From assembly GCA_022828595.1 (NCBI GenBank), contig JAKGHH010000008.1, positions 22,746,378-22,810,377 on the forward strand: a DNA stretch of 64,000 nt, written 5' to 3'. The notes under the pieces were generated by a model. The model was given only the letters and a program-made list of their open reading frames with translations. It had not been told where the DNA came from and made no database searches. Position 1 is the first letter of the stretch. Each line of letters begins with the position of its first letter. Made by a program: the position numbers and the translations under genes. The stretch is from Nelumbo lutea. Its lineage: Eukaryota > Streptophyta > Magnoliopsida > Proteales > Nelumbonaceae. Shown here one piece after another: positions 22,431-33,400 of the stretch.

Positions 22431-23120
22431 GGCTCAGTTTATTTACGGTTGCAATTTCATTTGTAGTAGTGTAAATGCAGATTACAGATAGGTTATAGGG
22501 GGATTAAGGAGTGGGGACAGTAGGGTCATGTGAGGTTCATTGAACTTACAACAGTGCATGCGCTTACAGAGGTTTGATCCTGTCTTCCATAGTAGAGGGA
22601 TGCCGAGTAACCATCTCAGCTACTATCAAGGTCCATTGTCCTTCTGACTTGATTTTGTTTTATTGTTTTGCATTGTCAAGAGTTCAAATACAAGGTTTAG
22701 AAATACAAAATATAAAAGATGTACTGTACATTTTTGTATTTGTACTCTTTGCAAACTGAACCTAAGAATTAAAATGACATGGTCCTCACCTTACATATAA
22801 GAGAATGAAAGTGGGGGGAGGGTTATTTATTTGGTAGTGTGGTAAGAAACAAGATAATGTAGTCCCCACTTTATATGAGACAGACTTAGGGTAGGAGAGA
22901 GGTGGTGCAAAATTTGCATCAATTTTCAGGTGTAAAATCTGCACTTCAAATTAATGCAAATGAGACAAAAGGTACAAATCTTTTTATCAATTGCACTATA
23001 AAGCATAGATACAAATATATAGATGTAAAATTGAATTAGGTGCAAATTTTATATTCAATTCAGATTTTCATCACAAATAAACACAGTAAAAAAAATTGCA
23101 CTTACAACCTGAACCCAATC
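22431..23120. mobile_element. Nested Tourist-like MITE cluster
   Basis: TTA (22428-22430) precedes GGCTCAGTTTATTTACGG. A right end of the GGCTCA family (TTTGTACTCTTTGCAAACTGAACC, then TAA) lies at about 22743-22768. A block sharing GTCCCCACTTTATAT and TTTGCATCA with 15360-15600 follows. At least two elements of different families are interleaved; exact joins cannot be set by eye. Confidence 0.45.
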
Positions 23121-23123
23121 TAA

Positions 23124-23723
23124 GGCCATGTTTGGGAGTGCTTATGTTAAAAAATAAGTGCTTATTTTAATAAGCACTTATTTGCATTTGGCACCTAACC
23201 TTTTCAAGTGCTTATTTTAAAGCACTTTTACAAAAGCAATTATTTCGTATTGGGCATTTGGTAGCCTTTTTCCAATAAACACTTAAGCAATTTTTACTAT
23301 TTTGTTCTTTATTTTCTTTCAAATTTTATGAAAGCAATTTTATAAAAGTAATTTTATGAAAGCTTTTTTTTTATAAAAGTACTTTTATGAAATTACTTTT
23401 ATGAAAGCACTTTTACGGAAATACTCTTATAAAAGCAATTTTAAAAAAATGTTTTATAAAAGCACTTTTACAGAAGTACTTCTATAAAATTCAACTAGGG
23501 ATAGTTTTATAAATGGTATTTTAAAATTCAACTAGTGATAATTTTGAAAGAAAACATTGAATAAGTGCTTATACTGAAAAAAACTGAAAATTTAGGCTTA
23601 AAATGTAAACCCTTATTTTTAAAATAAGCATTTTTTTCAGGCTTATTTCAACTCCAATAAGTGCTTAATTGTGTGGTCCTGGCCCAAGTAAGAACTTATT
23701 TTTAAGAACTCCCAAACATGGCC
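23124..23723. mobile_element. 600-bp MITE, TSD TAA
   Basis: Ends GGCCATGTTTGGGAGTGC and ACTCCCAAACATGGCC are inverted repeats, flanked by TAA (23121-23123 and 23724-23726). AAGTGCTTATTTTAA motifs and A/T-rich (TTTTATAAAAG)-type palindromes fill the interior. TAA target and GG(C)...(G)CC ends suggest PIF/Harbinger origin. A likely relative (CAATAAATACTCCCAAACG) lies near 25270-25300. Confidence 0.75.
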
Positions 23724-24235
23724 TAAGTAACCTCGATCCGCCTTTACCTAATTGTTGCATCTCGCGAGAAATACTCCTATTTTTTAATGAATGTTGTATT
23801 TACAATTTTTCAACGGCATACCCAATGGGTTGGATTTGGCATGGGTCAGCTTCCTTAAATGGAGGCATTTGGATCAAACCCATGGAATTGTAAGTTCTCT
23901 GTGGTAACATCACTGGACCTTACGCACATCCTTCTCTTCCCATCCTTGAGTGGCCAGACTCAGGCTTATCTTTTGCCAACAAGTCTAATAAAATTTAATA
24001 CAAAATAATAATAACAACAACATGATCAAAACGGACCCGAACCCAACTAGATACATGGTTTTTAAACCACTGTTGACCCAAATCAGTCCACCATCTCATC
24101 ATCCCCAAGTGATGCATTCAGTCATACAAGATTGGCAACATAGAACACTTTATAACTTGTCAAAGACAGACAAAAATGTGTAGATGGAGAAAATTGTTAT
24201 AACTTTAAAGTTATTTTAAAGGTTTAGGGCATTCC

Positions 24236-24825
24236 CACGAGCAAGTCTCTCTAATGGAGACTGATAGGAGTGTTTCAAACCTTTTACATTTCTTTTCTCT
24301 TTTTTTTTTTTTTTTATGCTTTCTATCTCTAATCTCTAACCCTTTCCTTCCTCTCCCCTTTTGTCTCCCGCCTCCACCCTCTACCCCTCTCCATCGGTTA
24401 GCTTCAATAGTCCTTTGTCGGTAATTGTCAACTTCCACCATCTCTCTCTATTCTATTCATCTTCGTCTTCTTAGAAATTCTATTTTGAGAGTTTAAGACA
24501 TTCACATCAAAATAAAAACAAAGTGAAGCATAGGCTATTCACAAAGTTTTAAGGTTTTACATCTTATATGGGCTATTCACAAGAACGTCATTTTGGTAGA
24601 AGAAGATGAAGAAAACAAGGTGAGAGAGAAAGAGAGAGCCGGTGGTGGAAGTTGACGGTTACCAACGAGAACTACTGAAGTTGACCGGCGTAGAGGGTGG
24701 AGGCGGGAAAGGAAGGAGAGGAATCGGGCACGAGAGACGAAAAGCCAAAAAAAGAAAAAAAAAAGAAAACAAATGTAAAAGTTTGAAACACTCTCGTCTT
24801 GCTCACTTGCACATAGGAATGGCCT
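24236..24825. repeat. Fold-back element with long inverted arms
   Basis: The left arm (from GGGCATTCCCACGAGCAAG, about 24236, to TTCATCTTCGTCTTC, about 24470) is the imperfect reverse complement of the right arm (about 24600-24825, ending CACATAGGAATGGCC). Shared parts include GGAGTGTTTCAAAC against GTTTGAAACACTC, and CCGCCTCCACCCTCTA against TAGAGGGTGGAGGCGGG. Arms of about 200 bp and a short loop resemble fold-back or Mutator-type MITEs. The 60-76 aa frames here (24211-24441 minus, 24642-24827 plus) are the two arms read as mirror images, not genes. Confidence 0.75.
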
Positions 24826-24829
24826 GAAT

Positions 24830-25560
24830 GTGTTGGACTGACTGTTTTGTTATAATTGGCCCCACAGCTTGAACGCTAATCCGAACTCCACACAGACATG
24901 GTCACAGCAGTAAACAATTTCACTATGCACTATCATCTTACAGCAGAACAAAGACAATGCATTCACTCCTACCATTTGAATATCAATGTGGAATTTTTTT
25001 TGGAGCCACTGATTTTTAAGCACTAATTGAAAAAATATTTTAGGCCGGTACAACACCAATAAACATTTATATACATTTGGGAAATAAGCCCAAATGAGCT
25101 TTTTTTAAGAAATAAGCTCGTTTTGACTGTCGTTAAAATTTTGACCTTTTTTAAGTGCTTATTGTGTTTTTAATTTGTTTTGGCCTGCCACATAATTTTC
25201 AAAAATCTTATAGTATTTTTGTTTGAAAGAAGTAGTTTTTCACCAAAGATTCATAAGCACTTATTTATCCAATAAATACTCCCAAACGACCACTTAGTAA
25301 GCTTTGGGTGCAGGGTGCTAGCATGCTAGCAGAGTAGGGCAAAGGTCTCAAACTCAGAGTTCAACCCAAGCTGAATGGCATGAGGCAATTAAGCACAATA
25401 TCAAGCAACTACTGGTTTTTTGTGGTGCCTTACAAATAATAAATATTTTGACTCATCCTATGAGCACATGTAGTGGCTGCATAATACTTATAGGGATGAA
25501 TCACTAGGCTTAAATGTTTTGATGTAGTACTTTTCTGGCTTATACTATAATGAAGTGTTT
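24830..25560. other. Intergenic stretch with a MITE remnant
   Basis: No gene recognised. 25010-25305 has TTTTAAGCACTAATTG, AAATAAGCCC and AAGCACTTATTTATCC and ends ACTCCCAAACGACCAC, like the element at 23124-23723 but decayed. Confidence 0.4.
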
Positions 25561-27670
25561 TGAACCTTGATGACAAAAAAAATGAAAAAGAAAATAATCC
25601 CAAAACGATGAGCTATTGACACATTTAGAAGTAGGTTTGACTAAGTCAAAATAGAGCTAAACAAATGGAGGGTGTTTAGCAATACTATTGGTTTTATTTT
25701 TCAAAAAAACAAAAAAAAAAAAAGCTGCCACACCATAAAAATCAAAATATTTTTGCGATAGTTATTTTTGTTTTAAAAAGCAAAATCATACATGATGGAA
25801 AACACTGATAGCTCAGGTAGCCTAGCCCAAAAGGGGGTAAACTAGATTCTATAAGTTTTTCTTCAAAATCAAATTTTTTTTGAAAAACCCTTATGACCAA
25901 TTGGACTTCTAGGTACCAACTGAAAGTGATTGCAAGCAAATTATTCAAATGCAAGAGAATGTTGATCAATAATGAGCAACTGCATTGAAGAGATTCAAAA
26001 CTCTTTGAAATGAACAATGAAATATAGTAGCCTTTGCAAGCTTTTCTCCAAGTACAAAACTTCTTTTAAGCTCGGAATATATTCCCTTAACAATGCTCTC
26101 TTGTTAATACTCTTTAAAAACTTTTTCTTCTTTAATACACTTTCACTTCCATGAGATTTTCATCTCAAACTCACATATTTATATCAAGAAACATGCTTAA
26201 AGAGAGCATATGATTGCCATAGATCTATTAGGAAGGGATTAATCCTTTTATAGGAAATGTTTAAAACTTGTTTCCAACAAGATTGAAGGCTTACTTGAAA
26301 AGGAAAGAGCTGTTAAGCCTTTAAACTGTCAAAAACTTCTTTATTTTTCATAAGGTAGTCAATTGGATCAAACTAGTAGTCAACTATTACACGCAAGAGT
26401 AAATCTTTTCTCTCTTGTCATGGATAGTCACGTACCCCTACTCCAGTAATCAACTACTAGTTAGGACCAATGTGACACTAGGCTCGACTATCACAAGTAG
26501 TTGATTGCTATTTCATGGGTAGTCAAATATTCAATGACACCAATCTTGGCTGTCATGGGTAATTGACTACCACCTTATAGGAAGTTGACTATAGATCATG
26601 ATCAACTTTGAAAAACTTAAGTTGGTGATACTTAATGCCTAGAATTTGACTCCTTAAGCTTCCACACTAAGAAATTACACATTTTAGCTTAGACAAAGTC
26701 TGGGGAAAGCTAGCCACCTAAAACTAATTTAACGATTAGCCTTTAAGGTTTTTAGAAATGTCGAGGTTTTAGTCTCAGTTAAGCCCAATGTTTTGCATCT
26801 TGCATATGATTACATTGAGTCCTAAATAAATAAATAAAACACATGAAAACCACTGGAGCATGATGCTTTTCTTTCTTCTTCTTCCTTTTGGTGTTGTCAT
26901 TACAACTTCTTCTTCTTGTTTTCTTGGCTTGGGGAGATTTCAGTCCATCAATTTATTTATTTACTCATTTGTGCATTTAAACATTACTACTTTTATTAAA
27001 TCTCTTGAGTTTAGTTGAGGATACAATAGTTGTAGCAGCACATTTAACTTTTCATATTATTAATACTTTCAATGAATTTGTTATTATCAAAACAAATAAG
27101 TTCAACAATCTCCCCTTTTGTTATGCTGGCAAACCATTTATTGAAAAATGGTAACAATTGAAAGCTCATATAAAGAGAGTACAAATTTAAGTTCCCCTTG
27201 TCATTAGGATACATGATACATATAAATAAATAGATATAATAAAGAGGGAGTAATAATTCATTAAACATGTTTATAGAATATTATTTTATCATCCCCCTTG
27301 TTTCAAGTAAATGATGCAACATCAATTTTCCAATTCTCCCTTGCTTTATGGAGGTGATAATCTTCTTTTGATTAGAAGGTATTTTCCCCTTATTTAAGTT
27401 GGAATAAGTCAAAGTTGCTCATCTATTTAAGTAAGCATTGCTTACTAGAACTTGATCTTTTTCCAACACATTCCATCAACATTTTATCATCTCACTTGCA
27501 TACTAGATGACAAATTTAACAAACATATGCAGTAGATATTTCTAGGAAAAAACTCAAACCATCAACCAATTGATTAAATATTTTTCATATCAATCATATA
27601 TTCCTCCCCCTTTTGGCATCAACAAAAAAGAAAAAGGAAGCAAGGAAGCAAGCACATGTAGGATTAGCAG
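25560..27670 (-). repeat. Degenerate LTR-retrotransposon remains (weak, copia-like)
   Basis: On the minus strand, AAAAGGGGAGATTG, a tract like the polypurine tracts of plant copia elements, lies at about 27107-27121. TGTTGAACTTATTTG, a plausible LTR start, follows it leftwards. CCTCCCCCTTTTGGCATC (about 27604) is a further motif typical of such elements. AGTTGACTACC-like motifs recur about 26350-26600, as in a U3 repeat region. A similar piece (TTAGTATTCTTAATGAGTTTGTTATCA) is at about 29160. No pol sequence was seen, and element ends and superfamily are uncertain. Confidence 0.3.
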
Positions 27671-27751
27671 AAACATTTAATTTTATAGATCTAAGCATTG
27701 GATAAAAAATTATTAAATAGTAAATAAAGTGCATAAATCATCAAAACACAT

Positions 27752-28462
27752 TGATGAGGGCGGATTTGGCCTTCCAATGACATTGTGACCCATGGCATCT
27801 TGGAACAACTGGATGACATATGGACACCACCTAAGCGATGACTTAGACTCCCAAATCGTGGTTTCTCTTCGCCCCGACTTGGCAACCTGCCTTCATCGCC
27901 AACTTGGAGACCTCAACCACAACTCAGGTCGGCTAGAAACACCTCATCCAGGGCCGACTTGTAGCACCTCATCACTGGTTGAAGTGACCCTCAATGCAAG
28001 GAGTGACCTCCCTCAAGGGCATGCCGGCCTGACTGAGGTTACCTCTGGGGATCTCAGACCGGTTAAGTGACCTCCCAAAAATCTTGAATGCAGTGCGTGA
28101 AGCCCACACCAAACAATGCCTATATAAATGCATCAACCCCAATGACACAGGGAGGATGGGCGATTAAGTACATTCGAGCTCTCATACTTTCTGATTTTTA
28201 GCTTGCAATCTACTACAAGAGTACTAACTTAAGCATCGGAATGACCTCACCGAGTTAGCCACCCTGTGTCCTCTAACACTGTTTCCTTGCAGGTCTCTTC
28301 GAAGAGCTACCCAACTCGGCACCCGAGCATCCTCTTAATTCAATCCAGTCAGTTCGATATCCAAACTTTCATCCAGCAAAAAATACTCCAACTCGACCTC
28401 TGAGTCATCGGACTCGAGGAAGTAGTCAGAACAACAAGGTGCTGCCAAAAAGCACTTCATCA
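27752..28462 (+). mobile_element. Solo LTR, plus orientation, TSD CACAT
   Basis: Perfect 5-bp duplication CACAT (27747-27751 and 28463-28467). It starts TGATGAGGGCGGATTTGG, nearly the same as the LTRs at 16715 and 19515, and ends ACTTCATCA. It has a TATA box (TATATAAAT, 28121-28129) and the CTAACTTAAGCATCGGA motif (about 28227). The minisatellite of the related LTRs is absent, so it is a sister family or an unexpanded allele. Frames inside it (27792-28070 and others) are not genes. Confidence 0.88.
28121..28129 (+). promoter_or_regulatory. TATA box of solo LTR
   Basis: TATATAAAT about 100 bp upstream of the CTAACTTAAGC motif, the same spacing as in the other LTRs. A solo LTR can still act as a promoter for the DNA to its right. 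Confidence 0.5.
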
Positions 28463-28574
28463 CACATGATTATAAAGAGTTTGGATTTACATAGGTAGAA
28501 GTGTAGAACTAAGGAAACATTGATATCCATGAATAAGCTTTCTTAGCCTATAAATTGAGGAGCAAGGTTTAACT

Positions 28575-28735
28575 GAACGCTTTAGCTATTCAGAGGGCTG
28601 TGGAACCAATGATAGGGTTCCACGTGAGTATTTAAATACATGGGGCTCACATTCTTTTACAATAGGCCCATGAATTTTTTACTAGCGTGGAACCTCATCA
28701 TTGGTTCCACAGCTCGTTGAACAGCTAAAGCATTC
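28575..28735. mobile_element. Short fold-back MITE
   Basis: GCTTTAGCTATTCAGAGGGC with TGTGGAACCAATGA on the left is mirrored by TCATTGGTTCCACAGC and AACAGCTAAAGC on the right. The arms are about 55 bp and the loop about 50 bp. AACT flanks both sides (28571-28574 and 28736-28739). The transcript could form a strong hairpin. Confidence 0.65.
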
Positions 28736-28739
28736 AACT

Positions 28740-29931
28740 AATTCGGATTCTAAATTGAGTATCCAATACAATAGGCACACGTATAAATTAAGGAAACATG
28801 GTATTCTAGAAAACTTTTTATAAGTTGATCACTAGAATACTATACCTACCAACTCAATTAATCATACATGGAACATTTTATTGAGCAACAAATTCCGTAC
28901 CACTTATCTCAAGCTTCTCAGCATTGTCTCGGTTTACATTTACCCGTTCCACGATGGATATAGTTCTTCGTTGGTAGGAAAGTAAGAGTCGTCTTTGTCA
29001 TCTCCCCATACATAACATTCATTTTCTTTTCTGAGAAGAAATTCTTCTTTGTCAACAACTTCTTCAGGAGGATTGGGATGACCGGAGGAGGATTCTCTGA
29101 TTAAACAAAGTTCAACTAAGCATACATCAGCTACAATTACACACTTAATTTTTTCTATTGTTAGTATTCTTAATGAGTTTGTTATCATAAACACACATAG
29201 TATAAACAAACATCCCCTTAATTATTGATTTCCAATTTTGATAACCCAATTGCCCAATTTGCTCTAATCTGAATTTGACAACATTAGTGAGTTGGAGGTG
29301 AAGGATAGGAGTACAATTTGGGATGGCCCAAAAAGAACATTACATTGCTTTGAGCTTAGGCCTTTGTGCTGGGCCATTCAAGATTTGACAAAAGTCCAAC
29401 CCAAGCCACCCAAGTTGCACTACTAAGTGAATGAGTCTAACAATGCCAAGCAGCTTGCAAGCTTTTGTTGGTTCCCCAAATTTTGGACGGTGATCAATGA
29501 GGACCAGTTTTAGTACTATTGGCATTTAGTGGAGCAACATGTCCCATGACCATACAAGTTGGGTGTCAATATTATGTCACATACATGAATCCATTTTTGT
29601 CCCAAAACTCCTCATATTCAACATCCTTCTTGAAAATCCAGATTTTATTATCAGCTTTTCATCATTTGCAAAGAGGAAACCTGTACCCATGGAGGGATCA
29701 TTCAGTTACAGTTCTAGAGGTCATTTGTCTGAAACCAATATTCGCAAGTTCAGCTTTTGGGCTGTTTTAAGAGCCAGAAATGAGTGTGTTAGAACAATTT
29801 TCCAAAAATACCATTATGGGTATCCACACCCACAACTTATCTGGCCCTGATTAGTAGGATCTTAGGTCTATAAGTTCTGGATCTGAGCATATCAATAGAG
29901 ATTAATTAAGACCAAGGTCTAACCTTGGACT
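28740..29931. other. Intergenic stretch without a convincing gene
   Basis: A minus-strand frame at 28940-29209 has a plausible-looking acidic segment but no start context, splice structure or known domain. The piece near 29157-29225 resembles the LTR-like sequence at 27060-27120. The overlapping plus frames at 29519-29850 show no domain. Confidence 0.35.
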
Positions 29932-30290
29932 TAGGGGTGCAAATTGGGCAGGTTGGGTTTGGTTTATAGTCAATCCTGTCTCGACCCTCAAATTTGGGTT
30001 TAAGGCCCAAGTCCAAACTGATTTTTCCAACCCAAACCCAGCCCGCACTGTAATTTGATGCACTTGGATTGGGCTCAGGCCCAGGTTGGTCTCAGATTGG
30101 TCAATGAACCCACTCTTATGCATATATATATATATATATAGTTGGGTCGGACTCTGACTACCTAAGAGCTAAACCAGGGCCTGGCCCAAAAAATAAAAAA
30201 ACCCAACATTTTGGACCCAGCCCAGCCCGTATAAAATTTCGGGCTTGGCCAATTTGGGCTCGGGTTGGGCCCGCCCAAGCTGCACCCCTA
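29932..30290. mobile_element. hAT-like MITE (GGGGTGCAA family)
   Basis: Ends TAGGGGTGCAAATTGGGC and GCCCAAGCTGCACCCCTA are inverted repeats. Flanking octamers CTTGGACT (29924-29931) and TTTTGACT (30291-30298) agree at 6 of 8 positions, a decayed 8-bp target duplication. A (TA)n run lies in the middle (about 30122-30140). A relative in reverse orientation is at 12900-13084. Confidence 0.7.
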
Positions 30291-30527
30291 TTTTGACTCA
30301 GAAAGTTGACCGTGTCGATGTTTGAATTGGTTAACATTAATAAATGGGCGTAAAAGTGAAATATTTTCAAACAAAAAAAATTATTTTTTTAGCGAAACGG
30401 CACCCCTAATGTTACCTTCTTTAATTATAAATAAAGTCTGTGATGGTCGAACTGGAAACTAACATTCAATTTTGGCTCTTATTTCTAGATTGAATTAATA
30501 AAATTACCTAAAATATTAAATAACAAA

Positions 30528-30601
30528 GCTCTCATAGCTCAGTTGGTTAGAGCACCCGTTTAGTAAGCGGGAGGTCTTGAGTTCGAATCTCAATGAGAGC
30601 A
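30528..30601 (+). tRNA. tRNA-Thr (anticodon AGT), copy 1
   Basis: Folds as a cloverleaf: acceptor GCTCTCA/TGAGAGC, D arm GCTC-AGTTGGTTA-GAGC, anticodon arm CCCGT-TTAGTAA-GCGGG with anticodon AGT, variable AGGTC, T arm TTGAG-TTCGAAT-CTCAA, discriminator A. No CCA is encoded, as expected for a nuclear gene. Internal A box (TAGCTCAGTTGG) and B box (GTTCGAATC) are intact. CAA lies just upstream, and a TTATTTTTCTT tract about 5-15 bp downstream can end RNA polymerase III transcription. The A at position 34 would be read as inosine and serve ACU, ACC and ACA codons. Confidence 0.97.
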
Positions 30602-30714
30602 GAATATTATTTTTCTTAAATTTTCACAGTTTTTCGCTTCACGTGCCTGCTTGAACTGGAATTCCGGATATGTAAGAGGAAACAGTGGTAGGCCCCACCA
30701 ATTTAAATAACAAA

Positions 30715-30788
30715 GCTCTCATAGCTCAGTTGGTTAGAGCACCCGTTTAGTAAGCGGGAGGTCTTGAGTTCGAATCTCAATGAGAGCA
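30715..30788 (+). tRNA. tRNA-Thr (anticodon AGT), copy 2
   Basis: Same 74-nt sequence and fold as copy 1, starting 187 bp further on. Upstream CAA and downstream TTATTTTTCTT are kept, so it has its own terminator and should be an independent polymerase III gene. Confidence 0.97.
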
Positions 30789-30894
30789 AAATATTATTTT
30801 TCTTAAATTTTCACAGTTTTTCGCTTCACGTGCCTGCATGAACCGGAATTCCGGATATGTCAGAGGAAACAGTGGTGGGCCCCACCAATTATTC

Positions 30895-31280
30895 TGGCCG
30901 AGTCCTCGATTATCCGGTTCCGGGCCCACCGCTACCTCCCTTATCATCTCTGCAAGAAAAGAAACACCAGAAAGAATCTTGCCTGGTCCAGGTCGTACTG
31001 GTGACAAACTGACATCGGCCCCAGTCTCACTGTATACACAGCGCATTTTAGGGACAAACTCAGGTGGAACACGGGGAACAGCGTCACCTACGAGGACCAC
31101 AAAACCAGTAAAAAAAAAGAGTGACGAGCTGACGACAAATCTCCAGTCAGTCCCTCCTTCTCATTTTCCTATTTTTCCAAGTTTATAATAAAGATAAATT
31201 GATCACCCAAATAAATTCAGAGAGAATCTTTGTTGGAGACCGAAATTATCCGGTCCAACGATTTCGAAATAAAATCTCAA
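30895..31280. other. Intergenic stretch
   Basis: GC-richer sequence after the tRNA genes. Overlapping open frames on both strands (about 30777-31188) show no domain and no exon structure. Nothing further recognised. Confidence 0.35.
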
Positions 31281-31283
31281 AGT

Positions 31284-32880
31284 AAATTACAGATTACCAC
31301 TCTGACTTTGGCCTCCTTCAACCCTTAACTCTTATTTGTAACAAAATCAAACCTTTAAATTCTAACACTTTGCTACTTCCATTATCATTCTATTCGTTAA
31401 ATTAAAAAATAATAATAATCATATAGTCATGTGATCGGTCGACATTTTTAAATTCTCAAGTATCTATTTTTTTTCTTTTTTTTTAATTTGTGGGACTATT
31501 TTGCCCTTTCTCTTATACTCGTTTCTTTTTTTTTTTTTCTTTTTTCATTCAAAGTGGGTGAAAAGAGATAATGTGCTTTACTATGCCTATTTTCAAGATG
31601 TGGGATCTCCCGCCCACCAGAACTCTGCCCATGTTATTCATAGCACATTGTCTCACTGAATTGGGAATATTTCCCCTTGCATAATACTATGTAAAAGGAT
31701 GGCATATTCTTCATGTGTGGCTGAAGTATTATGTGGGCAAACATGGGCAAGAGATTCGGACTCTATTTTCAAAGGGTGTTTATGGGTTGGTTCGGTTTAG
31801 TTGACCAATTGAAATGATTTGGTTGGATTGGAGAATTGGTTACTTGAAACTAGTTGACCATTAATAAGAATTAGTCAACTGAAGTTGTATTGGTGGTTTG
31901 GGTCAACTTTTGGTTGAATCAATCAATTTAAAAGATTTAAATTTAAAAAATAGACTTAAATTTAAAATTATAATGATATTATTAGAAAAAATTAAATTTA
32001 TAATATAAAAATATTTTAAACTAGAAAATATAGAAATTTCTCACTTCCTTTATTGAAAAATTAAATTTTAAATATAAAATACTAATAAATATCTATGATC
32101 GAATTAAATTTAAAATATAAAATACTAATAAAAACTGGCCAACTTAGGTTTAATTGTGTTGGTTTGATCGATTTCATTAGTTTGAAGAAAAAGCTTATTA
32201 TTTTCACCATTTTAAAATAACATCTTCTCACTGTCTAGACCTGTTCATGGACCAGGTCGGGCTTTGTCTCTACATTAATAGAAAATGTTCAGGCCCGAGC
32301 CTGACCCGACCATTGGGCCTAGGTCTTGAGTCTGAGCCCAGCTTGACTATAAAACCTGAAGCCCGAGCCCAACTAAAAATTTAGAAAAAAAAAGATTTTT
32401 CATTTTTAATTAAATTAAAAGTTATTTTATTTATACTAAAAGACCTCAAAACCTACAAAAATAATGAAAATTCTCATTATTACTTGAAAGAAGAGAAAAA
32501 ATATATTATATATGCTTGTTTATTATATAAAATATATGTTATTAATATAATACATTATCAAGTCGAGCTCGGACCAGACGTAACCCGAAAAAAATCGGGC
32601 CTGATATTTTAAGTCTAAGCCCGAACCCGCGGGCCTGAAATCTTGTCCAAGCCCGGCTTCAATCAGGCCGGGCCCATCGTACTACCCGGCCAATGAATAG
32701 GTCTATTGCTCTCTTACCCATTAAATCTTGAAAGGGCGTTTTGGAAAATAAATTTCTTCCGTCAATCCAATTAACGAATAGAGACAAAATGTTAAAATCA
32801 ATTTGGGGGGTCATTATTCAACATGAAAGATGAGGGGCTAAGCGTCATTCTGCTAGTAGTATAGGCCGGTAATCTGTAAG
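31284..32880. repeat. Inverted repeat pair, possible long-TIR element
   Basis: TTACAGATTACCACTCTGAC at 31287, continuing to TTCTATTCGTTAAATT near 31400, is partly mirrored by AATTAACGAATAG (about 32770) to GGCCGGTAATCTGTAAG (32864-32880). The arms are about 110-130 bp and diverged. No 9-bp target duplication could be confirmed. The interior is AT-rich and holds the hAT MITE at 32236-32705. Confidence 0.35.
32236..32705. mobile_element. hAT-type MITE (same family as 14590-15061)
   Basis: Ends TAGACCTGTTCATGGACCAG and CCGGCCAATGAATAGGTCTA are inverted repeats around GC-rich arms and an AT-rich core. Flanking octamers TCACTGTC and TTGCTCTC agree at 5 of 8 positions, so the duplication is decayed. 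It is inserted inside the inverted-repeat pair. Confidence 0.7.
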
Positions 32881-33035
32881 TTTTATCTAAATAATATTTA
32901 TTTATTTATTTATCCATATCTGGTGAGAAGGACATGGCCAACGGAATCAGATCTCTCGTCTCCAGGTTGGTCCATCATCCAACGGTTGTGACATAATGAT
33001 TTATTCGACGGTGGAGATTGATTACTTTTTTTTCT

Positions 33036-33400
33036 CCACGTGGCTAAACCAGTAGAGAATACCTAGGGCTAGGAGAAGAGGAGGACGGATCCAGCCATCC
33101 AGGAGACGAGTGACGACCCGACATAATAAAAATATCTGGGAGAGTGGAAAAATACAAAAAATAAGAATGGTATCCAATCGGGCATTCGACTTTGATTTCT
33201 TCTTTTGTCTTGTTTTGCCACGTGGCAACTTTTCTAGCTTGCTGCAGCCCTAGATGGGAGGCTATAACCTCGTCTTCTTCACCCTCGCCAGATTTATGGG
33301 CAATAAAAATCCTCAGACCCGGAATCTCGGCGATCGCTTTCTTCTCATTCTTTTCTCTCAATCTCTATCTTTCAGCGCTCATCTCTTCCTCTCTCTCCGT
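33036..33400 (+). promoter_or_regulatory. Promoter region with paired G-boxes
   Basis: CCACGTGG at 33036-33043 and the perfect 12-bp palindrome TGCCACGTGGCA at 33216-33227 are G-box cores, bound in plants by bZIP and bHLH factors (light and abscisic acid responses). They lie 130-400 bp upstream of a CT-rich leader (about 33340-33410, CTCTCAATCTCTATC and CTTCCTCTCTCTCCG) of the gene that continues to 48058. Confidence 0.5.

Larger units (their letters stand above)
30516..30889. repeat. Tandem duplication of a 187-bp tRNA gene unit
   Basis: Unit 1 is 30516-30702 and unit 2 is 30703-30889. Each has TTAAATAACAAA upstream, a tRNA-Thr gene, a T-rich terminator and a shared downstream part (TTCACAGTTTTTCGCTTCACG ... 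GGCCCCACCAATT). The tRNA bodies look the same; the flanks differ by a few substitutions. Confidence 0.92.

Noticed and set aside
28940..29209. Minus-strand 89-codon frame with an acidic, exon-like segment
   Set aside because: No splice sites, partner exons or recognisable domain; it adjoins LTR-like sequence. Left as unproven.
32706..32713. A clean 8-bp duplication for the hAT MITE at 32236
   Set aside because: Only 5 of 8 positions agree; family membership rests on the terminal repeats instead.
33022..33361. Minus-strand frames of 68 and 105 codons
   Set aside because: They overlap the promoter and leader of the plus-strand gene, with no domain. Probably chance.
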